A stretch of 64,000 nt of DNA from Rhodanobacter humi (GTDB lineage: Bacteria; Pseudomonadota; Gammaproteobacteria; Xanthomonadales; Rhodanobacteraceae): positions 1,550,001-1,614,000 of the forward strand of contig NZ_JBGBPY010000001.1 of assembly GCF_041107455.1 (NCBI RefSeq), read 5' to 3'. The notes under the pieces were generated by a model, which had not been told where the DNA came from, ran no database searches, and was given only the letters and a program-made list of their open reading frames with translations. This document shows positions 44,002 through 54,226 of the stretch, one piece after another. Each line of letters starts with the position of its first letter. Positions within the stretch are counted from its first letter, which is position 1. The translations under genes and the position numbers were made by a program.

Positions 44002-46842
44002 TCAGTCGAACGCGAATCCCAGCGCCTGTGTGAGCGCAACCACCTCGTTGCACAGCGTCTCCAGCACCGCATCGCGCGGTGCGACGCGCGAGCGCGCATC
44101 CAGCGTGCAGGCGAGTGAGCGCTGCAGCAGCGTGGCATGCGCGCCTGCCAGCGTGGCGGCCTGCACCGCGGCCAGCAGGCCCGCGTCCCGGCAGGCGGCG
44201 AGCAAGGCCGCATTCGAAGTGACGCCAAGCAGCGCGGGATGCCGCGCCGCGTGCGCCAGCACCAGCCCCTGCAGCGCGAACTCGATGTCGAGCAGGGCGC
44301 CACGGCCCTGCTTGAGGTCAAGGTGCCGCTCGTCGGAGCGGTCACGCTCGGCGCGCCAGCGGCGGCGCATCTGGCTCACCTCGTCCAGCACCTGCGACGG
44401 CTCGCGCGGCACGCCGAGGATGTCGCGGCGCACCGCGGCCAGCGCCGCACCCAGCGCGGCATCGCCGGCCACCGGGCGCGCGCGCAGCAAGGCCTGGTGT
44501 TCCCAGGTCCACGCGCGGCTCTGCTGGTAGGCCACGAACGCGTCGAGGCTGCCCACCAGCAAGCCCTTGGAGCCGTCGGGACGCAGCCGCGTGTCCACCT
44601 CGTACAGGCGGCCGGCGCGGGTGGGCACGGTGAGCCAGTTCATCACGCGCTGGGCGAGGCGCTGGTACCAGCGCGCGCCCTCGATCGGCCGCGCACCGTC
44701 GCTCATCGCCTGCGCGCGCTTGCCGTCGTAGACGAACACCAAGTCGAGGTCGGAGGCGAAGCCCAGTTCCTCGCCGCCGAGGCTGCCGTAGCCCAGCACC
44801 GCGAAGCCGGAGCCTTCACCCGGCAGGCGGCCGTGCTGGGCGATCAGCTCGCGCTCGGCCAGCGCGGTGACCGCACCCACCACCGACTCGGCCAGCGCGG
44901 CGAGCCGGCGCGCGGTGGCCGCCGCATCGGCGCGGCCGTCGTTGAAGGCAAGGCCGAGGCGGAACGCGGTGGAGGACTGGAACTCGTTGATGCGCTCCAG
45001 CTCGGCCTCGGCCTCGCGCTCCTCCAGCGTGGCCAGCACGCGGGCGATCTCGGCGGCGATGTCGGCACGTTTCAGCGGCAATTGGTCGATGCGCGGATCG
45101 AGCACGTCGTCCAGCAGCAGCGGCTGCGCGATCACCTGTTCGGCGAGCAGGGCGCTGTCGGCGAACAGCGTGGCCAGCCGCTTGCGCGCGGCGGGCTGCT
45201 CCTCCAGCAGGGCCAGGTAGGACGAGCGCCGCGCCACCGCCTGGGTGAGCCGGCACAGCCGCAGCAGGCAGGGCACCGGCGCCGTGCTGGTGCGCGCGGC
45301 GGCGATCAACTGCGGCATCAGGTGGTCCAGCCGCTCGCGCGAACGCGCCGACATCGCGCGCACCGCGCCGCCCTGCGGCAGCTTGGCCAGCGCGTCGGCC
45401 ACCTCCGCGCCCGGCACGAAGCCGCTGGCTTCCAGCGTGCCGGCGTCCAGCGTCTCGGCGCAGGCGGCCTGCCACAGCGCCGCGTCCGCCGCGGGCACGC
45501 TGGCGCCGCGCCCACCCTGCGGCATCAGCACGGCCGCAAACTCGGTGGCGACGATCTCGCGGTGCTGAGCCAGTTCCGCGGCCAGCGGCTCCCACGCCGG
45601 CCAGTCCAGTCCGAACGCGATGCGTTCGCGGCTCAGCGCGTCATCGGGGATGTCGTGGGTCTGCGCGTCGCGCAGCATCTGCACGCGGTTCTCCAGCCGG
45701 CGCAGGAACACGTAGGCCTCGCGCAGCGCCTTCGCGCGCGCGGCGGGAATGTGGCCGCGCGCCTCGCAGGCGGCCAGCGCGGGCAGCAGGCCGCGCACGC
45801 GCAAGGACGGTTCGCGGCCGCCGCGGATCAGCTGGGTGAGCTGCACGATGAACTCGATCTCGCGGATGCCGCCGGAGCCGAGCTTGAGGTTGTCGGACAG
45901 ATCCTTGCGCGCCACCTCGGCATCGATCAGCGCCTTCATCTCGCGCAGGCCGGCGAACGCGGTGTAGTCGAGGTATTTCCGGTAGATGAAAGGCCGCAGC
46001 AGTTCCTGCAACTGCTTGCCGGCGCTGCGGTCGCCGGCCACCGGGCGCGCCTTGATCCACGCATAGCGCTCCCAGTCGCGGCCCTCGCGCTGGTAGTACT
46101 GCTCCATCGCGCTGAACGACAGCGCGAGCCGCCCGGCGTTGCCGAACGGCCGCAGGCGCAGGTCGACGCGCGCACAGATGCCGTCCACCGTGGGTTCGCC
46201 CAGCAGGCGCACCAGCTGCCGCCCCAGCCGCACGAAATACTCGCCGTTGTCGAGAGAGCGCGCGCCGTCGCTCTCGCCACCGTGCGGATAAGCCAGCACC
46301 AGGTCGATGTCGGAGGAGAAGTTCAGCTCCGCGCCGCCCAGCTTGCCGAAGCCCACCACCACCAGCCGCTGGCGCTCGCCCTCGCGGCTGCGCGGCTGGC
46401 CGTAGCGCGCGGCCAGCGCGCGCTCGGACCAGCCCAGCGCCACCTCCAGCAGCACCTCGTACAGCACGCTGGTGGCGGACAACGTCTCCGGTAAATCGTC
46501 CAGCCTGTTGACGTCGCGGAATACCAGCCGCAACGCCTCGGCGTGGCGGAAGCGGCGCAGCGCAGCCAGCGCAAGGGTCTCGTCCTCCGGCAGCTTCAGC
46601 GCGTCGATGCGCGCGGAAGCGTCGGCGTTCGAGCGCAAGCGCTCCAGCCCCGCAGGCGACAGCAGCGTCGGCTGGGCGCGCCAGGCCTCGAACGCGAAAT
46701 CGCTGGCGGCCAGCGTGCGACGGATGCGCTCGGCCACGCCGGCGTCGTCGTGCAGCGGCACGCCGGCCGCGCGGCAGGCGGCGGCCAGCTCGGCGTAGCG
46801 GTCGTCGATCAGGGCGCGCAGCGCGGGGGATTCGTGGGACAT
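44002..46842 (-). CDS. glnE: Glutamine synthetase adenylyltransferase/adenylyl-removing enzyme
   Basis: Controls glutamine synthetase by adding or removing AMP in response to PII signals. The start at 46842 (MSHESPALRALIDDRY) gives 946 aa, the usual size; an ATG at 46869 adds nine residues. Two nucleotidyltransferase domains are readable. The N-terminal adenylyl-removing site has GGAELNFSSDIDLVLAY, and the C-terminal adenylylating site has GGEELGFASDLDLVFVYD. The linker includes GSGGIREIEFIVQLTQL, and near the C-terminus GALLDIEFALQGLVL. It is transcribed alone and ends in a strong terminator. Confidence 0.96.
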   Translation of the reverse strand: MSHESPALRALIDDRYAELAAACRAAGVPLHDDAGVAERIRRTLAASDFAFEAWRAQPTLLSPAGLERLRSNADASARIDALKLPEDETLALAALRRFRHAEALRLVFRDVNRLDDLPETLSATSVLYEVLLEVALGWSERALAARYGQPRSREGERQRLVVVGFGKLGGAELNFSSDIDLVLAYPHGGESDGARSLDNGEYFVRLGRQLVRLLGEPTVDGICARVDLRLRPFGNAGRLALSFSAMEQYYQREGRDWERYAWIKARPVAGDRSAGKQLQELLRPFIYRKYLDYTAFAGLREMKALIDAEVARKDLSDNLKLGSGGIREIEFIVQLTQLIRGGREPSLRVRGLLPALAACEARGHIPAARAKALREAYVFLRRLENRVQMLRDAQTHDIPDDALSRERIAFGLDWPAWEPLAAELAQHREIVATEFAAVLMPQGGRGASVPAADAALWQAACAETLDAGTLEASGFVPGAEVADALAKLPQGGAVRAMSARSRERLDHLMPQLIAAARTSTAPVPCLLRLCRLTQAVARRSSYLALLEEQPAARKRLATLFADSALLAEQVIAQPLLLDDVLDPRIDQLPLKRADIAAEIARVLATLEEREAEAELERINEFQSSTAFRLGLAFNDGRADAAATARRLAALAESVVGAVTALAERELIAQHGRLPGEGSGFAVLGYGSLGGEELGFASDLDLVFVYDGKRAQAMSDGARPIEGARWYQRLAQRVMNWLTVPTRAGRLYEVDTRLRPDGSKGLLVGSLDAFVAYQQSRAWTWEHQALLRARPVAGDAALGAALAAVRRDILGVPREPSQVLDEVSQMRRRWRAERDRSDERHLDLKQGRGALLDIEFALQGLVLAHAARHPALLGVTSNAALLAACRDAGLLAAVQAATLAGAHATLLQRSLACTLDARSRVAPRDAVLETLCNEVVALTQALGFAFD

Positions 46843-46977
46843 CAGGCCATTGTGCCGCAGCCGAGCCATGCACGTGGCCGGTACACCGTTGCCCCGCCGG
46901 CGCGTTGCAGGTCGAGCCGTTCGTCCCCGGCCACGATGAACACCCGGTTCATGTCATCCTGATTACTGTTTCTTTGC

Positions 46978-47168
46978 CTTTGCGATCATCCGTGATCGCG
47001 AAGATCCAACGGACGGCCAGCCATGGCCGCACGCCTCAACCTTTGCGATCGTCCGTGATCGCGAGAATCAAACGGGCGGCCATCCATGGCCGCACTGCTC
47101 AATTCCTTTGCAATCATCCGTGATTGCGAGAATCAAACGGGCGGCCATCCATGGCCGCACTCTTCAAT
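46978..47168 (+). repeat. Two-hairpin dispersed repeat, three tandem copies
   Basis: Units start at 46978, 47041 and 47106 (periods 63 and 65 bp). Each has hairpin A (GCGATCA-TCCG-TGATCGC or a close variant), a spacer GAGAATCAAACGG, and hairpin B (GCGGCCAT-CC-ATGGCCGC). Units 2 and 3 are nearly identical, and unit 1 has diverged. The array fills the 359-bp gap between the divergent starts of glnE and the sulfatase gene and stops about 30 bp before the latter. Confidence 0.88.
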
Positions 47169-47201
47169 CAACCCCATGACAAGCGAGCCCCCGCTTCCGC
47201 C

Positions 47202-49091
47202 ATGACTCCACCCGCCGTCCCCGTCCTGCGCCGCACGGCGCCGCGCATCGCCCTCATTCTCGCGATGGCACTGGCCTTCGTACTGCTCACCAGCCTGCTC
47301 GACGGCGGCAAGGGCGTGCTGCCGCTGCGCCTGCTGGACCAGCCGCGCTTCCCGCTCGCCAACGCCTGGCCCGGCCTGCTGTTCGCCGGCCTGCTGCTGG
47401 CGATGACGCGCCGCGTGCTGCTGTCGTTCGGCTTGGCCTACCTGTTGCAGGGGCTGATCTACGGCGTCAACACGCTGAAGGTGGCGAACCTCGGCACGCC
47501 GCTGCTGCCGGCGGATTTCCGTATGGTGGGCCAGCTGCGCAAGGGCGGATTCCACCTGCTGGCCGGCTACCTGCCGCACAGCCCGTGGCCATATCTGGCG
47601 CTGCTCGCGGGCGTGCTGATCCTGATCGCGATGTGGCGGCTGGAGCCGCCGCTGTTCACGCGCCGCACCGGCGGCAAGCGCCTCGTCGCCGGCGGCGTGC
47701 TGGCGCTAATGCTGGGCAGCTTGCTCGGCGGCTGGGGCGGCTGGGCGAAGATCTACAACGCCCGCGTGCTGTGGCTGGAGCCGTGGTCGGCCGCCTCCAC
47801 CCGCATCCATTCCGGGCTCGTCAGCGAGCTGGTGATGTTCCACCTGCAATACGCCCAGCAGAAACCGAAACCCGACCGAGCCATCGCCGAACAGCTGATC
47901 GGCCAGTCCGCCGACGCGCTGCGCCAGCATCTCGCGCTGCCGAACGCCGCCGTGCTGCCCGATATCGTGGTGGTGCAGAGCGAGTCGTTCTTCGACCCCA
48001 CCATCATGAAGGGCTACGCGCATAGCGAGCTCACGCCGAACCTTCGCCGGCTCGCGCAGCACGGCGCCAGCGGCCCGCTGCACGTGCCCACGTTCGGCGG
48101 CGGCACCATCCGCACCGAGTTCGAGGTGCTCACCGGGCTCTCGCTGCGCTACTTCGACAACCTGCAGTTCCCCTACCTGCAGATCGGCCGCAAGCCGCTG
48201 CCCAGCCTCATCCACGTGCTGGACGACCACGGCTACGCCACGGTGGCGGTGCACGGCAACGACCCCGCGTTCTGGAACCGCAGCACCGCGTTCAAGACGC
48301 TGGGCTTCCAGCGCTTCGTGTCGCAGTCCGCGTTCCCGCCCGATGCGCCAAACGACGGCAAGTACATGGCCGACAGCGCGATGACCGACGAGATCCTGCG
48401 CCAGCTCAAGAACAGCGGCCCGCCGCAGTTCATCTTCGCGATCAGCATCGAGGCGCACGGCCCCTACGACGTGGAGCCGAGGGACACCGCCGCGCGCGAC
48501 GCGATCGCCGTACCCGCCGGCATCGAGGGCAAGGACAAGCGCGAGCTGCAGACCTACCTCTATCACATGCAGCACGCCGACCAGGAACTCGGCCGCCTCG
48601 CCGACCTGCTCGCCAAGCGCCAGCGCCCCACCCTGCTGCTGTTCTACGGCGACCACCTGCCCGGGCTCGCCGACAGCTACCACATCGACGGCTTCGTCGA
48701 CGGCGGCGACATGCTCGCGCAGGCCGGCACCTGGCTGCTGGTCGACCCGCGCAGCAGTGGCCAGCCCGCGCACGAAAGCACCGCCTCGTGGCTGCTGCCC
48801 GGCAAGCTGCTCGCCGCCGCCGGCATCCACGACGATCCCTACTTCGCGCTCACCGAACTGTTCGGCCCGCAACTCGCCGCGCTCACCCGCGCCCCCGGCG
48901 CCCCGCAGCCGGAAGAAGACGCCGCCACCCGCCAGCTCGACCAGTCCATGGCCAGCGTCGAGCAGCTGCGCATGAGCCGCAAGCTGGACGGGGTGCTGGC
49001 GAAGTTCGTCGGCGGGAGCGCGCCTGAGCATGTGGCGCATGTGGCGCCGGTGCCGAACGCGACGAGCGGCGGGACGCAGCTAGCACGTTGA
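47202..49091 (+). CDS. LTA synthase-type membrane sulfatase (phosphoglycerol transferase-like)
   Basis: A 629-aa protein with about five N-terminal transmembrane helices (residues 13-35, 55-75, 78-95, 130-147 and 160-180) and a periplasmic alkaline phosphatase-superfamily domain. Active-site segments are PDIVVVQSESFFDP, FGGGTIRTEFEVLTG (the catalytic Thr position), SIEAHGPYD and LLLFYGDHLPG. The family transfers phosphoglycerol or phosphoethanolamine; in Gram-negatives OpgB-like proteins modify periplasmic glucans. The exact acceptor is unknown. The start at 47202 is chosen because the frame upstream runs through the repeat array. Confidence 0.85.
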   Translation: MTPPAVPVLRRTAPRIALILAMALAFVLLTSLLDGGKGVLPLRLLDQPRFPLANAWPGLLFAGLLLAMTRRVLLSFGLAYLLQGLIYGVNTLKVANLGTPLLPADFRMVGQLRKGGFHLLAGYLPHSPWPYLALLAGVLILIAMWRLEPPLFTRRTGGKRLVAGGVLALMLGSLLGGWGGWAKIYNARVLWLEPWSAASTRIHSGLVSELVMFHLQYAQQKPKPDRAIAEQLIGQSADALRQHLALPNAAVLPDIVVVQSESFFDPTIMKGYAHSELTPNLRRLAQHGASGPLHVPTFGGGTIRTEFEVLTGLSLRYFDNLQFPYLQIGRKPLPSLIHVLDDHGYATVAVHGNDPAFWNRSTAFKTLGFQRFVSQSAFPPDAPNDGKYMADSAMTDEILRQLKNSGPPQFIFAISIEAHGPYDVEPRDTAARDAIAVPAGIEGKDKRELQTYLYHMQHADQELGRLADLLAKRQRPTLLLFYGDHLPGLADSYHIDGFVDGGDMLAQAGTWLLVDPRSSGQPAHESTASWLLPGKLLAAAGIHDDPYFALTELFGPQLAALTRAPGAPQPEEDAATRQLDQSMASVEQLRMSRKLDGVLAKFVGGSAPEHVAHVAPVPNATSGGTQLAR

Positions 49092-49187
49092 CTAACGGGC
49101 CATGCTCCGCTCGAAAATTCGCGCTTGCCAATGGGGAATAAAAGCGGACATACTGACCGCACTGATTACCCATTGGAGAACGCGGCA

Positions 49188-50444
49188 ATGGAAGACATCC
49201 GCCACCTGCTCGCCAGCCTGCGCGGCCGCTACACGCAGAAGGAACTGGCCGAACGCCTTGAGGTAGACACCCGCACGATCCGCCGCTGGGAGCTTGGCGA
49301 AACCGATCCTCCGCCCTACTTGGCCGACGCGATCCGCCAACGCTTGCTGCCGCTGGCCTCGCCCGCCAACACACCGGACGCGGCCTTCACCTTCATCGAT
49401 CTTTTCGCCGGCATCGGCGGCATTCGCATGGGTTTCGAGGCGCACGGCGGACGCTGCGTGTTCACGAGCGAATGGAACCCCTACGCGCAGAAGACCTACC
49501 TCGCCAACTTCCCCGAATCCACCCACGCTCTCGTTGGCGACATCACCAAAGTGGACGAGCGCGACATCCCCGATCACGACGTGCTGCTGGCCGGGTTTCC
49601 CTGCCAACCTTTCAGCATCGCCGGCGTGTCGAAGAAGAACGCACTAGGTCGCGCGCACGGATTCGCCGACGAAACGCAGGGCACGCTGTTCTTCGACGTG
49701 GCGCGCGTCATCAAGGAGAAGCAGCCGAAAGCGTTCCTGCTGGAAAACGTGAAGAACCTCGTCAGCCACGACAAGGGCAACACCTTCCGCGTCATCAAGA
49801 AAGCGCTGGGGGAAGAGCTCGGCTACCACATCCACTGCAAGGTGATCGACGGCCAGCACTTCGTCCCGCAGCACCGCGAACGCATCCTGATCGTCGGCTT
49901 CCGCGAGTCCACCGACTTCACGTGGGACGACCTGCAACTACCCAAGGAAGGACCGAAGCTCGCGAGCATCCTGCACCCGCAGAATGGCAACGAAGCAACA
50001 GAATCGCACTACACCACCGGCAAGCAGGCCAAGATCGATGCGCGTTACACACTCACGCCCAATCTGTGGGCATATCTGCAGAACTATGCCGCCAAACACC
50101 GCGCGGCCGGCAACGGCTTCGGCTACGGATTGGTGGACGGTGACAGCGTGACGCGCACCTTGTCGGCACGCTATTACAAGGACGGCTCGGAAATTCTCGT
50201 CTCGCAAGGACCACGCAAGCGACCCAGGCGACTGACGCCGCGCGAGTGCGCGCGCCTGATGGGCTTCTCCGACTCATTCGTGATCCCCGTCAGCGATACG
50301 CAGGCCTACAAGCAGTTCGGAAACAGTGTCGTCATGCCGGTCATGCGCGAGGTGGCACGCATCATGGTGCCGCGCGTGCTTGAGCTGATCCGGCAGGAAG
50401 AGGAAGGTGTCCACCAAGTGCCGCTGCTCGCGGCTTATGCCTGA
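49188..50444 (+). CDS. dcm: HTH-fused DNA (cytosine-5) methyltransferase (Dcm type)
   Basis: A 418-aa C5-methylase, the modification half of a Type II system. Residues 12-45 form a helix-turn-helix (RYTQKELAERLEVDTRTIRRWELG). The catalytic domain has FIDLFAGIGGIRMGFEAHGG (SAM motif I), GFPCQPFSIAG with Cys139 as the nucleophile, LLENVKNL (Glu186-Val188, motif VI), PQHRERILIVGF (motif VIII) and FGNSVVMPV (motif X). It resembles Dcm/M.EcoRII-type enzymes. With the MvaI/BcnI-type nuclease next door it probably modifies CCWGG or CCSGG. Such N-terminal HTH extensions can repress transcription in related systems. Confidence 0.92.
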   Translation: MEDIRHLLASLRGRYTQKELAERLEVDTRTIRRWELGETDPPPYLADAIRQRLLPLASPANTPDAAFTFIDLFAGIGGIRMGFEAHGGRCVFTSEWNPYAQKTYLANFPESTHALVGDITKVDERDIPDHDVLLAGFPCQPFSIAGVSKKNALGRAHGFADETQGTLFFDVARVIKEKQPKAFLLENVKNLVSHDKGNTFRVIKKALGEELGYHIHCKVIDGQHFVPQHRERILIVGFRESTDFTWDDLQLPKEGPKLASILHPQNGNEATESHYTTGKQAKIDARYTLTPNLWAYLQNYAAKHRAAGNGFGYGLVDGDSVTRTLSARYYKDGSEILVSQGPRKRPRRLTPRECARLMGFSDSFVIPVSDTQAYKQFGNSVVMPVMREVARIMVPRVLELIRQEEEGVHQVPLLAAYA

Positions 50445-50462
50445 TAACGAAGGAGAGTCATC

Positions 50463-50738
50463 ATGCACGCATTCCGCATCCCCGATTTCGCCAACAAGAG
50501 CCGCGAAGGCATGTCGCGCTGGTTCTCGGAAATGTCGCTGCGCGGCCTGCTGTTCCATCCGGAAGACAGGCCCGGCGACATGATCAGGATTGCGACCGGC
50601 GAGAAACTCTTCAGCCCTGACGAGTGCGCCAAGATCGACGCCATCATGGCCGAGATGTTCGACAGGTTCGGCGACGATGTCTGCGAAGCGGCGTACCCCG
50701 TCTTCATGCACGCCGCCGGCCAGCCACGCAGCCACTGA
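50463..50738 (+). CDS. Unknown 91-aa protein of the restriction island
   Basis: A small protein starting MHAFRIPDFANKSREGMSRW, with GAAGGAGAG upstream of its ATG. It contains WFSEMSLRGLLFHPEDRP, GEKLFSPDECAKIDAIMAEMF and DVCEAAYPVFMH. There is no membrane helix, signal peptide or motif I recognise. Its stop overlaps the vsr start (TGATG), and it lies 18 bp after the methylase, so it is translated as part of the operon. A control or accessory role is possible but unsupported. Confidence 0.75.
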   Translation: MHAFRIPDFANKSREGMSRWFSEMSLRGLLFHPEDRPGDMIRIATGEKLFSPDECAKIDAIMAEMFDRFGDDVCEAAYPVFMHAAGQPRSH

Positions 50739-51151
50739 TGACGGACATAGTCGATCGCGCCACGCGAAGCCGGATGATGTCCGGCATTCGCGGGTGCGAC
50801 ACCAAGCCCGAAGTCATCGTGCGGAAATATCTGCACGCGCACGGCCTGCGCTACCGCATCGCACCGAAGAACCTTCCCGGCAAGCCGGACATCGTGCTGC
50901 CGAAGTACCGTACTGTCGTGTTCGTGCATGGGTGCTTTTGGCATAGACATCCACGGTGCCGTTATGCGACAACGCCTGCCACAAACAAACTTTTCTGGAT
51001 GGAAAAATTCAAGACGAACACAGCACGCGACCGCCGTGTGCAACGTCAACTGAGGAGCGATGGTTGGCGAATTCTCGTTGTCTGGGAATGCCAATGTTCG
51101 ACGAGAGATCTACATTACATCCATAAAAAAATCGTAAGCAACCAAAGCTAG
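50738..51151 (+). CDS. vsr: Very-short-patch mismatch repair endonuclease
   Basis: Nicks DNA 5' of T:G mismatches that arise when 5-methylcytosine deaminates, limiting mutagenesis by the neighbouring methylase. The 137-aa protein starts MTDIVDRATRSRMMSGIRG. Residue positions match E. coli Vsr: Asp51 in GKPDIVLP, and His64, Trp68 and His69 in HGCFWHRHPRC, followed by the zinc-site cysteine region. Start and upstream stop overlap (TGATG). Base composition changes sharply near codon 66: the first half is GC-rich like the methylase, and the second half is AT-richer like the nuclease gene. Confidence 0.94.
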   Translation: MTDIVDRATRSRMMSGIRGCDTKPEVIVRKYLHAHGLRYRIAPKNLPGKPDIVLPKYRTVVFVHGCFWHRHPRCRYATTPATNKLFWMEKFKTNTARDRRVQRQLRSDGWRILVVWECQCSTRDLHYIHKKIVSNQS

Positions 51152-51162
51152 GGGAGAAAAAC

Positions 51163-52386
51163 TTGACCGCATCGTTGACTGCTTACGCTGAAGAACTGGC
51201 CACCGCCTGCAAGATCCAATCTAGACCCACTGAAGTATTCGCAAAAATCCTTACTTCAAACGATGACTCCGGCCGCCATGGAGTTTTGATTCCGAATGAG
51301 ATGTACTCTTTCTTTCCGGAACTCCCTGTTCCAGATCCACGCGAAAACTCGACAATTCTATTTCACAGCATGGGCGCCGCAGAGCGCACATTAATGACAT
51401 TGGGATGGAAGTATTACCAGAGGTACCCTGAAAGACGTATCACGCGGTTAAATTCTTCATTAAATGACATTCAACACGGACGACGACTACTAATTTTTGT
51501 CCGTCTAAGCGACCATCAAGGCAATCAAAACTACATAACAGACACCTGCGTGGAGGGTGTTGATCCTCGATTTTATTCACTCCTTGAACTCATTTTCGGA
51601 CCAAAAGTGCCTGCTGCAGAAGGGGCATTCGTTCGCCTTCCTATCTCCGGACCGCGCTTCAGCATCGATAATAACCTTGAGGAGTTGCTTGGCCATTTCG
51701 ACAGAATCAATGCAATGGGCCCAGTGAATTCATTGCGATCGGGCGACACCGGAATCGGCTATACATTCGAGACACTAATCGGCATCGAAGAAAATAATGA
51801 CAAGCGTGCCGACTTCAAAGGTATCGAGATCAAATGCAAACTCAAGCGAAATAGTGGATCCTCGGGAAAGGTCAATCTTTTCCAGCAGGCTCCAACTTGG
51901 ATGGAAAAGATGGACGCAAGAGCGAGGCTTAGGCTAATAGGCCAAGAGCGTCCAGATGGCCTCTTCGCTTGCTACTCCCAAGTGACACCACACCCGAACA
52001 ACCTTGGATTGCGCCTCAAAGTAAATCCATCACCTGGAAATCTATTTCTCTGCAAGGATGACCTTGGTATAGGGTACTGGACGCGTGACACCTTGGCCGA
52101 ACGTCTTGCAGAAAAACATTCGCGTGCAATTTTTGTTAAAGCAAAACCAAGCTGCACAGCTAATACCGTGCGATATCATTACCAGGATGTAGTGTATTGT
52201 GAGCGGCCTGATATCGGACGCTTTATCGATCTTGTCGAGAGCAACAAACTCGTGTTTGAATTCACGATGCGTGAGAATTCATCAGGCCGCGTTCGAAATC
52301 ATGGATATCCGTGGCGGCTGAATGACGAATCATTCCTTGATCAGCTCTACGCTGTACAAGTACAACTCCGAGGGGGCGCGTCATAA
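51163..52386 (+). CDS. MvaI/BcnI-family Type II restriction endonuclease
   Basis: A 407-aa nuclease, the cleavage half of the system. It starts at TTG (51163) with GGGGAG seven bases upstream, 11 bp after vsr. The catalytic site is DFKGIEIK (Asp217, Glu222, Lys224), the D-x4-E-x-K spacing of MvaI, preceded by TGIGYTFETLIGIEENN, a family-typical segment. MvaI cuts CCWGG and BcnI cuts CCSGG; which applies here is not decidable by eye. It is about 120-160 residues longer than those enzymes, with an extra N-terminal domain of about 180 residues. GC content is well under 50%, unlike its neighbours, which indicates horizontal acquisition. Confidence 0.85.
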   Translation: MTASLTAYAEELATACKIQSRPTEVFAKILTSNDDSGRHGVLIPNEMYSFFPELPVPDPRENSTILFHSMGAAERTLMTLGWKYYQRYPERRITRLNSSLNDIQHGRRLLIFVRLSDHQGNQNYITDTCVEGVDPRFYSLLELIFGPKVPAAEGAFVRLPISGPRFSIDNNLEELLGHFDRINAMGPVNSLRSGDTGIGYTFETLIGIEENNDKRADFKGIEIKCKLKRNSGSSGKVNLFQQAPTWMEKMDARARLRLIGQERPDGLFACYSQVTPHPNNLGLRLKVNPSPGNLFLCKDDLGIGYWTRDTLAERLAEKHSRAIFVKAKPSCTANTVRYHYQDVVYCERPDIGRFIDLVESNKLVFEFTMRENSSGRVRNHGYPWRLNDESFLDQLYAVQVQLRGGAS

Positions 52387-52420
52387 GCAGTTGTCACGCG
52401 ACAATTTGAATACTCCAAAG

Positions 52421-52446
52421 AAAAACCCCGCCGAAGCGGGGTTTTT
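52421..52446. terminator. Bidirectional terminator between the nuclease gene and groEL
   Basis: The stem AAAAACCCCGC/GCGGGGTTTTT with loop CGAA works as an intrinsic terminator in both directions. Confidence 0.92.
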
Positions 52447-52472
52447 CGTCTTGCGTGCAGCGGTGGGCCAGA

Positions 52473-54128
<1,656 letters not shown>

Positions 54129-54226
54129 TCAAAAATTTTGAAATAAGGAAAGGGGTTTGTCGTTTCGAAGGCGTTGCCGGAGGAAGCCTCTAGCGACGGG
54201 CGAGCGCGATTGACGCGCTCAGCCGA

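Noticed and set aside
44137..46494. 785-codon open frame antisense to glnE
   Set aside because: Gln/Arg/His-rich shadow frame. glnE on the other strand has both catalytic motifs.
46978..47168. Possible CRISPR array
   Set aside because: The 63-65 bp period is made of whole repeated units with internal hairpins. There are no unique spacers between short repeats and no cas genes.
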